Source of the DNA: an uncultured Spirochaetia bacterium
GTDB lineage: Bacteria > Spirochaetota > UBA4802 > JAGODF01
Assembly (NCBI GenBank): GCA_937967705.1
Contig: CALCJG010000221.1
Location: forward strand, 1-37,239
Length of the DNA: 37,239 bases
Direction of reading: 5' to 3'
The translations under genes and the position numbers were made by a program. Positions 32,213 to 37,239 of the stretch are shown here, piece by piece; the first letter of the stretch is position 1, and each line of letters opens with the position of its first letter. Below the pieces are notes generated by a model, which worked only from the letters and a program-made list of their open reading frames with translations, did no database searches and was not told the origin of the DNA.

Positions 32213-32243
32213 AAAGGAAACCCCTTGGAAGGGGTTTCCTTTT
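32213..32243. terminator. 14-bp perfect hairpin with 2-base loop
   Basis: The arm AAAGGAAACCCCTT and its exact complement flank GG, ending in TTTT on the plus strand. It resembles a strong terminator but lies between divergent genes, upstream of both, so it may instead insulate the PAS regulator from read-through or form part of the structured region before it. Confidence 0.65.
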
Positions 32244-32292
32244 CTGATTGGAAAAGTGCTTTTCTTTGAATGTGGTGGTATATTTAACAATT

Positions 32293-33618
32293 ATGAATTC
32301 CCTTATTAAAGAGCTTGTCAGAAGGATTGAACTGGTTACTCGGGATGTTTTTAGAGAAAGTTCTCTGGTATACTATTTCACTGAGTTAATAACTGCTTAT
32401 GGGGTTTTAGTATTCAACCGGGAAGGGGTCATTTATCACGCCAATACCAAGTATTGCCAAATGCACGGATTTGAGATAGGAGAGCTTGACGGGTATACGA
32501 TCTATGATAAAATACTATTGCCAGAGGAGTGGGACTACTGGAAAAGCTTTATCAGCAACATCGATAAGACCAGGATTGATCCAGGGATTATATATATTAA
32601 CACCCGTCATAAACTGGGCCATGTCATCCGAAAAGAATTGTTTCTGAATACGATCTTTAACAGTGAGGGAGTTGACACATTCGTCACGGTATCCAAAGAC
32701 ATTTCAGATGAGGTAGATAGCGTGTTACTGTTCAAATTTTACGAGGGTATATATAAATCGGTTTTTAACCTCTCTGATGATGCACTGGTCGTAATGTTTT
32801 ATGATACTGGGCAGATCATTGATATCAACAAGAGGGCGGAGGAAATGTATGGATACTCAAAGGACGAGCTGGGATTTTTATCGGTAATGGATATCACAGC
32901 AAATCCAGAAAAAACCTTAGAGTCGATACAAAAAAGAGATAGGGAGATAGGGAAGCGATTGCATAAGCGAAAGAATGGTGAGATCTTCCCTGTATCGATC
33001 AGATGCGAATATTTAACAATTCAAAATCGAGAAATAATGTTTGTTAAGGTTAAGGATGAGAGTAGGATGCAAGCAGATGATGAGCTGTTCTCAAGAGTAT
33101 CCCAAACAATAGACCTTATCAATGATGTCGTTTTGCAAATAAATCCCCAGACTGGAGTTGTTACCAAGGCCAATAAATACGGAAAGCAGGTATTCGGAGA
33201 AAGGGCTGTTGGCATGAAAATCACAACACTACTTGGTAATGATCGAATCAATACACTAATCCGTCGAACATGCAGGACGAAAAAGCTACACTCTGTCAAT
33301 TCATATATCACAATAGGGGGAGGGGTAAAATACTATGCGATAAAAGCGGCCCCTCTCCTGGATGACCGGAATGATCTGATATCCTGTGAGATGATCCTGA
33401 CGGATAAAACCGTACAGTCCCTTGAGGCCATGTTCCACTCTGCCAACCTGTCCGGAAAGCAGCGGCGAATTCTTTTCCTTATGTCCGAGGGTATGGGGCG
33501 AAAAGAGATAGCCAGGGCCTTGAATATCGTTCCCCAGACATTCGATTCCTACAAGCGCCGGTTGGAAAAAAAGTTGGGTATGAGCGTCGAGGAATATATA
33601 CGTAGGCTGAAATCATAG
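32293..33618 (+). CDS. Multi-PAS transcription regulator with LuxR-type HTH
   Basis: 441 residues from ATG 32293; the ribosome site (GTGGTGG, about 14 bases off) is poor, and upstream GTG or TTG starts are possible. PAS-like domains lie at about 25-135 (FNREGVIYHANTKYCQMHGF), 153-262 (VMFYDTGQIIDINKRAEEMYGYSKDELG) and 268-370 (VVLQINPQTGVVTKANKYG), and a LuxR/GerE-type HTH at about 386-441 (LSGKQRRILFLMSEGMGRKEIARALNIV). The pattern is a cytoplasmic sensor fused to a DNA-binding output, without a kinase or receiver domain. Ligand unknown. Phages rarely carry such regulators; it could tie the lysogenic decision or cargo expression to host state. Confidence 0.8.
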   Translation: MNSLIKELVRRIELVTRDVFRESSLVYYFTELITAYGVLVFNREGVIYHANTKYCQMHGFEIGELDGYTIYDKILLPEEWDYWKSFISNIDKTRIDPGIIYINTRHKLGHVIRKELFLNTIFNSEGVDTFVTVSKDISDEVDSVLLFKFYEGIYKSVFNLSDDALVVMFYDTGQIIDINKRAEEMYGYSKDELGFLSVMDITANPEKTLESIQKRDREIGKRLHKRKNGEIFPVSIRCEYLTIQNREIMFVKVKDESRMQADDELFSRVSQTIDLINDVVLQINPQTGVVTKANKYGKQVFGERAVGMKITTLLGNDRINTLIRRTCRTKKLHSVNSYITIGGGVKYYAIKAAPLLDDRNDLISCEMILTDKTVQSLEAMFHSANLSGKQRRILFLMSEGMGRKEIARALNIVPQTFDSYKRRLEKKLGMSVEEYIRRLKS

Positions 33619-33623
33619 AAATA

Positions 33624-33640
33624 GAAGGCATTTTGCCTTC
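33624..33640 (+). terminator. Small hairpin after the PAS regulator
   Basis: GAAGGCA / TGCCTTC with a TTT loop, 5 bases after the stop. It lacks a T-run. Weak or factor-dependent terminator. Confidence 0.45.
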
Positions 33641-33861
33641 CAGGGTGGTCAATAAAAGACAATTTGACTTTCACTTTTTTTAAAAATATTATAGACTAAT
33701 AAATACCCAAAGGTCAGATTAGCCCAAGTGTGTTTTTTTAAATCGGGAGAAAAAATATTTGCCTAACATGCGTATAGTGATTATATTGTGATATATCGGT
33801 GTGGTCCAGGGATGTTCCTGCCGTGATATCACAGCACTTTTCCAGAGGGAAGGGATGTCCA
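33641..33861. other. Intergenic stretch after the PAS regulator
   Basis: About 220 AT-rich bases with no convincing gene. A frame open from GTG 33799 leads into the small open frame at 33862 but has no ribosome site of its own. A TGATATATCGG / CCGTGATATCAC near-dyad flanks 33789-33832 and could be an operator. Confidence 0.35.
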
Positions 33862-34056
33862 ATGAGGTTATCACAAAAAGAAGTCGATCTAATCAGGAAT
33901 TTTGAACTGATGGCGAAGATTAAAAGAATTTATGATCGGCAGGATATTCAAGCTTGGGATTTACTTGTCTCGCAAAACCGTCTTCATTCCGAGATTCATG
34001 AATTCCAGAACGATCTCCCGATCACGCTGATCCAGGGAAATGACCGACTGAAATAA
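33862..34056 (+). CDS. Doubtful small gene overlapping the repressor 3' end
   Basis: 64 residues from ATG 33862 with AGGGAAGGG nearby. The first 33 residues (MRLSQKEVDLIRNFELMAKIKRIYDRQD) look like a normal helical protein. The last 32 codons run antisense through the end of the opposing CI-like gene, unusual for two true genes. It may be a decayed gene whose 3' end was replaced. No function can be assigned. Confidence 0.35.
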   Translation: MRLSQKEVDLIRNFELMAKIKRIYDRQDIQAWDLLVSQNRLHSEIHEFQNDLPITLIQGNDRLK

Positions 34057-34347
34057 ACCCAGGTATTCATCTGGTATGTTCGGGAAAATTGTTCCTATCT
34101 GGGAGAATGAGACAAGGAACATCGAGCCATTTCCGAAAACGATGTAGTCCAGAGAGGTTTTGTATTTATTGCAAAGCTTGAAGAGAAAATCAAAGCTGGG
34201 TTGTTGGAGGCCATTCTCAACATTTGAGTAAAAGCTTTTTGATATACCGATTCCAGAAGCAATCTCCTGTTGTGTGATTTTTAATTGCTTCCTAATTCCT
34301 CGAAGCCTTTTTCCAATCTCGACGTTTAATGTATCCTTACTCATCAT
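33961..34347 (-). CDS. CI-like repressor with XRE/HTH_3 domain
   Basis: 128 residues from ATG 34347 (a second ATG follows at 34344); an ORF extension upstream is not supported because a promoter occupies it. Residues 8-65 (GKRLRGIRKQLKITQQEIASGIGISKSFYSNVENGLQQPSFDFLFKLCNKY, quoted in pieces) form the classical HTH_3 helix-turn-helix. The C-terminal 60 residues are helical and lack the LexA/CI Ser-Lys protease, so induction would not be by self-cleavage. It faces the early operon across 180 bases, the lambda-type switch. No ribosome site is visible and a -10 box lies 7 bases before the ATG, suggesting a leaderless message as in lambda PRM-cI. Confidence 0.8.
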   Translation of the reverse strand: MMSKDTLNVEIGKRLRGIRKQLKITQQEIASGIGISKSFYSNVENGLQQPSFDFLFKLCNKYKTSLDYIVFGNGSMFLVSFSQIGTIFPNIPDEYLGLFQSVISLDQRDREIVLEFMNLGMKTVLRDK

Positions 34348-34354
34348 AAATAAG

Positions 34355-34384
34355 ATTATTGGCACAATACAACTAATAAGGCAA
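34355..34384 (-). promoter_or_regulatory. Candidate promoter of the repressor gene (leaderless)
   Basis: Minus-strand reading: TTGCCT (34384-34379), 18-base spacer, AATAAT (34360-34355). Only 7 bases separate the -10 from the ATG, so the transcript would begin at or beside the start codon. Confidence 0.5.
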
Positions 34385-34433
34385 ACAAAAATCATATTTT
34401 TCCCAAAAAGTACACATATTAGGTTTTTTTATA

Positions 34434-34464
34434 TTGACGATTGACAATGATATATTTATATTGT
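34434..34464 (+). promoter_or_regulatory. Early promoter with operator dyad
   Basis: TTGACG (34434-34439), 17-base spacer, TATATT (34457-34462). A dyad ACAAT-N11-ATTGT (34444-34464) overlaps the spacer and -10, a likely operator for the CI-like repressor or Cro-like protein. It drives the genes from 34529 rightward. Confidence 0.75.
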
Positions 34465-34528
34465 GTCCATTGGGTGAGAATAAACCCTACCCGTACATAA
34501 TTTATCACAGTATTCGATTGGAGGAAGC

Positions 34529-34741
34529 ATGAAGCTTGAAAACAGGCGGGATATTAAGCGTAAAATCTTGGATTGTGGATTAACTGTCACTCGAATGGCT
34601 GTTGAACTCGAAACAAGTCCGATGGTGATTTATAATGCGCTATCAAAAGGGACATCATCGGAAAGAGTTACAAACTACCTGGAAAAGATTTTCGGGGCTC
34701 CTCTGGAAAAGATTTCGGATGCTTGGAGAAAAACGATATGA
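34529..34741 (+). CDS. Cro-like small HTH protein
   Basis: 70 residues, GGAGGAAGC before the ATG. Residues 8-45 (IKRKILDCGLTVTRMAVELETSPMVIYNALSKG, in pieces) form a helix-turn-helix. It is the first gene of the early operon and divergent from the CI-like repressor, the position of Cro. It would bind the shared operators and repress one or both promoters. The next gene begins by ATGA overlap. Confidence 0.75.
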   Translation: MKLENRRDIKRKILDCGLTVTRMAVELETSPMVIYNALSKGTSSERVTNYLEKIFGAPLEKISDAWRKTI

Positions 34742-34947
34742 CGATCGTAACCAAGGTAATCCGAAAAGACAACCACGAAATCTATATCTCCGAAGATGGA
34801 AGGATGTTCCTCTACCGCCCAGCGAAAGGGCAGTCAATGTCTTTCTCAAACAAAGCGGTCATTGAAACGAACTACGGGCCGATGCTTCGATTATCAAATT
34901 TTGCTCTCGCCAAGTGCATGAGGGAGCTGGCACAAAAAAAACAATAG
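34738..34947 (+). CDS. Small early protein of unknown function
   Basis: 69 residues from ATG 34738, which forms an ATGA overlap with the Cro-like gene and has GGAG about nine bases upstream. Strand-rich with basic residues (TKVIRKDNHEIYISEDGRMFLYRPAKG) and a helical C-terminus. No family recognised. It belongs to the early operon; CII-like or replication-accessory roles are possible guesses only. Confidence 0.6.
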   Translation: MTIVTKVIRKDNHEIYISEDGRMFLYRPAKGQSMSFSNKAVIETNYGPMLRLSNFALAKCMRELAQKKQ

Positions 34948-34958
34948 AGAGGTAAACT

Positions 34959-36218
34959 ATGAAGGTAATTAAGCTGCGCTCAGAAAATGTTAAAAAACTC
35001 CGGGCCGTTGAGATCATCCCAGATGAGAATGTGGTGATCATATCCGGTAAAAACGGAGCTGGTAAAACATCTGTCCTGGACAGTATTTACTATGCCCTGA
35101 CAGGGAAGATCCCCGAGAAGCCGATCCGGGAAGGGGAGGACCGGGCAGAGATCGTCCTGGACATGGACAATTACGTTATCAGACGGACCATCACCGAGAA
35201 GGGGAGTTACCTGAAGGTCGAGAACCAAGATGGGGCATCCTTTCAGAGTCCTCAGACCATGCTCAATAATATGCTGGGGAAGCTAACATTTGACCCCCTG
35301 GAATTTACCCGCATGGAAAAGCAGAAACAGAGGGGGGTGCTACTGGACCTGTTGAATATTGATTTTGGGGTCCTGGACAAAGAAAAAGGGCTCCTTTACG
35401 ACGAAAGGACCATGGTGGGCCGGGAAGTCAAAAAGCTCAAAGGACAGATTGACGGGTTTGAGGTTATCGAAGGGCCGGTCCCGGACGATGAGGTCAATGT
35501 CTCCGCACTGGTAGAGCAAATGGAAGGGCTCTCGGACAGAATTACGGCGATTGAGGACCGAAAGCGCCGTTTCAAGGAAAAAGAGGGTGTCATTGAGTGG
35601 ATGAAAGGGGATATCCGCCGAATGGAAGCGGAGATCGAAAAGCAGAAAAAACTTCTGGGAGTGGAAGAGGCCGAAGCGGAAAAGCTGAAACTGGAATTGG
35701 CAAATGACAATCTGGAAGCAATCCAAATCGAGAAAGCCAGAGTTGCCGAAACAATCAGAACGGCCAACGGAACCAATGATAAGATCCGGAAGGTCAAGGA
35801 ATTTAAGGCAGTAAAAGCAGAGTGTGATAAATCACAGGCGGAATACGACCAGCTCTCCCGGAAAATTGAGGATATCGACAACCAGAAAATCGCCCAGATC
35901 AAGGGGGCGAAGATGCCGATCTCTGGCCTTTCCTTCGATGAGAGCGGGGTCCTCTATAACGGCATCCCCTTCGAGCAGCTTTCTTCGGCAGAACAATTAA
36001 AAATCTCCGTTGCCATGGCTATGGCAATGAATCCCCAGATCAGGATAATCCGGATCACGGACGGGTCCCTCCTGGATAGTCAATCTCTGCAGGTCATTCG
36101 GGATCTTGCGAATGGAAACGATTATCAGGTCTGGATCGAGCAGGTTGACGAAACGGGCCAGGCTGGGATTTACATCGAGGACGGGGAGGTCAAGTCGCTG
36201 GTTTCTGGGGGTGTGTAA
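34959..36218 (+). CDS. SbcC/RecF-like ATPase with coiled coil
   Basis: 419 residues, GAGAGG before the ATG. Walker A GKNGAGKTS (30-38) follows an N-terminal 'LRSENVKKLRAVEI' strand as in SMC-type ATPases. Residues about 150-305 are a coiled coil. The C-terminal half of the ATPase has the signature-like LSSAEQLKISVAMAM and a Walker B-like IRIIRITDGSLLD. At this size it is a short SbcC/Rad50 or RecF-like protein of the kind phages encode with a nuclease. The RecB-like nuclease two genes on would be the natural partner. Role: DNA end processing or recombination during early replication. Confidence 0.82.
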   Translation: MKVIKLRSENVKKLRAVEIIPDENVVIISGKNGAGKTSVLDSIYYALTGKIPEKPIREGEDRAEIVLDMDNYVIRRTITEKGSYLKVENQDGASFQSPQTMLNNMLGKLTFDPLEFTRMEKQKQRGVLLDLLNIDFGVLDKEKGLLYDERTMVGREVKKLKGQIDGFEVIEGPVPDDEVNVSALVEQMEGLSDRITAIEDRKRRFKEKEGVIEWMKGDIRRMEAEIEKQKKLLGVEEAEAEKLKLELANDNLEAIQIEKARVAETIRTANGTNDKIRKVKEFKAVKAECDKSQAEYDQLSRKIEDIDNQKIAQIKGAKMPISGLSFDESGVLYNGIPFEQLSSAEQLKISVAMAMAMNPQIRIIRITDGSLLDSQSLQVIRDLANGNDYQVWIEQVDETGQAGIYIEDGEVKSLVSGGV

Positions 36219-36610
36219 TGGATTATGATGAAATAGTTATCAGGGAACAGCATAAAGAGGAAGCCCTTTGGGATGAAGTCCATCGGGTTACCCCGAGTCG
36301 CTGCTGTAAATGTCCTCATCTCGGGATAAATCAGGAGGAGGGGATAATCACTGGGAAATGCTGGATTGGCGGGGATTGCTCAGAGAGCCCAGGAGGATGC
36401 CCAAGGGTTATTGAGAAGTTGAAACAGATAAATGCTCCTGAACAGTGCCGGAATTGTGAAATGCTGGTCGTAGACTTGGATGAGGACACCATTGAGGTAT
36501 GGTGTGAGGAATATCCCGAGGAGTGTATTCTCTCGGTCATGCTCAATCAGAGATTTTCCGAGGATTGCGAGGACAAAAAAAGGGCCGACCAGGAAAAGCA
36601 GTCGGCGTAA
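36218..36610 (+). CDS. Cysteine-rich early protein
   Basis: 130 residues, TAATG overlap with the ATPase gene. About twelve Cys lie in clusters CCKC (29-32), CWIGGDC, GGCPR, CRNC and CEEYPEEC, enough for two or more zinc or iron-sulphur sites. The N-terminus (EEALWDEVHRV) is helical and the C-terminus charged. No known family. Co-translation with the ATPase and nearness to a RecB-type nuclease suggest a DNA-metabolism role. Confidence 0.65.
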   Translation: MDYDEIVIREQHKEEALWDEVHRVTPSRCCKCPHLGINQEEGIITGKCWIGGDCSESPGGCPRVIEKLKQINAPEQCRNCEMLVVDLDEDTIEVWCEEYPEECILSVMLNQRFSEDCEDKKRADQEKQSA

Positions 36611-36639
36611 AAAACAAATATCGTCTATTGAGGCCAATC

Positions 36640-37239
36640 ATGAACCAAACAGAAAATGCTGTCAATAACTATGAGATACCAAAGGATTACATATCTCACA
36701 GTCAAGTGGGAATGTATCTCCGATGTGGGGAGCAATATCGAAGGCGCTACCTGGAAAACGAGGTTATCCCTCCCAGAGTTGTGATGCTCAAAGGCTCGGG
36801 GGTCCATGAAGGGATGAAGCACAATAACCGGCAGAAGATCGAAAGCAGGGTAGACCTGCCGAAAAAAGACATCATCGAGTTGTCAGTAGTGGGATTTGAG
36901 GATAGAGTCGCAAAAGAAGGGCTTATGCTGACCCCGGATGAGCTTTCCGTGGGTAAAGACAAGATCGTCGGTGGGGCCAAGGATTCCATCGTGTCGATAG
37001 CCGGCCTATATGCTGATGTGATGGCTCCGACAATTCAGCCTATCCATGCCGAGGAAACCATAATCATCAACATCCCGAAATTGCCTCCGATTAAGACTGT
37101 TCTGGATTTGATCGATGATCAGAAGAATGTCCGGGATGCTAAAATATCGGGGAAGAAAAAGAGTCAGAAAGACGTGGAAACATCTCTTCAGCTCACCATG
37201 TATGCGATCGCATTTCGAGTACTCAAGGGGGAGCTGCCG
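36640..37239 (+). CDS. RecB/Cas4-type PD-(D/E)XK nuclease (3' end outside window)
   Basis: 200 residues are present and the frame is open to the right edge. All motifs of the RecB nuclease family appear in order: ISHSQVGMYLRCGEQY (19-34), GSGVHEG with H56, E138-E139, D156 (VLDLIDD), D166-x-K168 (RDAKIS) and Q184-x3-Y188 (QLTMYAIAF). A lone Cys29 is where Cas4 and AddB proteins have their first iron-sulphur ligand; the C-terminal Cys triplet would lie past the edge. It would cut DNA 5' or 3' ends alongside the SbcC-like ATPase. The start at ATG 36640 has a weak GAGG upstream, 29 bases after the previous stop. Confidence 0.88.
   Translation, partial: MNQTENAVNNYEIPKDYISHSQVGMYLRCGEQYRRRYLENEVIPPRVVMLKGSGVHEGMKHNNRQKIESRVDLPKKDIIELSVVGFEDRVAKEGLMLTPDELSVGKDKIVGGAKDSIVSIAGLYADVMAPTIQPIHAEETIIINIPKLPPIKTVLDLIDDQKNVRDAKISGKKKSQKDVETSLQLTMYAIAFRVLKGELP

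Noticed and set aside
32213..32243. The 14-bp hairpin as a linear-plasmid telomere (protelomerase site).
   Set aside because: It is short, sits inside the window with coding sequence on both sides, and no protelomerase gene is visible here.
1..37239. CRISPR array, tRNA, rRNA or insertion sequence.
   Set aside because: I saw no regularly spaced identical repeats, no cloverleaf-like segment, and no transposase or terminal inverted repeats.

Overview
The window is about 37 kb of a temperate, contractile-tailed (myovirus-type) phage genome that probably replicates as a plasmid when lysogenic (a phage-plasmid). Evidence for the virus is a collinear tail, baseplate, fibre and lysis block. Evidence for the plasmid state is a ParA ATPase, a partner gene resembling the partition proteins of Borrelia plasmids, and a replication-initiator-like gene carrying internal DNA repeats. 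No integrase is visible, but the genome continues past both ends. The partition gene and a short-lipobox lipoprotein point to a spirochaete host; that is inference, not proof.

Layout. Bases 1-13.8 kb (+): two neck/tail-completion-type genes and a small gene, tail sheath, tail tube, a tail-assembly-chaperone pair joined by a probable ribosomal frameshift, a short tape measure protein, baseplate hub, spike, an unknown protein, a tail-tube-initiator-type protein, a LysM plus gp25-like wedge protein, a gpJ-like and a gpI-like baseplate protein. Bases 13.8-20.2 kb: one 2147-residue tail fibre with an AT-richer, propeller-like middle. Bases 20.2-23.3 kb: small fibre-associated genes and a lysis cassette (XhlA-like membrane protein, M23 peptidase, holin-like proteins, an overlapping spanin-like pair), closed by a strong terminator at 23365-23395.

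Bases 23.4-25.8 kb hold small accessory genes behind their own promoters: a gene with a palindromic operator, a membrane zinc-ribbon protein, an isolated minus-strand gene and a WGR-domain protein that may be leaderless. Bases 25.8-29.0 kb are the plasmid maintenance block: a 22-bp palindrome, parA, a Borrelia-type partition gene, a ribbon-helix-helix repressor with its operator, a long dyad and the initiator-like gene. Bases 29.0-33.6 kb are AT-rich cargo: a ClpP-fold serine protease with a zinc ribbon, a 52-residue protein, two exported proteins on the minus strand (one a lipoprotein), a highly structured intergenic stretch and a PAS-LuxR-type regulator. Bases 33.9-37.2 kb are the lysis-lysogeny switch: a CI-like repressor (-) opposed to an early operon (+) encoding a Cro-like protein, a small protein, an SbcC/RecF-like ATPase, a Cys-rich protein and a RecB-family nuclease that runs off the right edge.

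Genes within each block are packed with 1-4 base stop/start overlaps (TAATG, ATGA) and often use an extended Shine-Dalgarno of the form GGGGGTGA, as expected for long phage operons.
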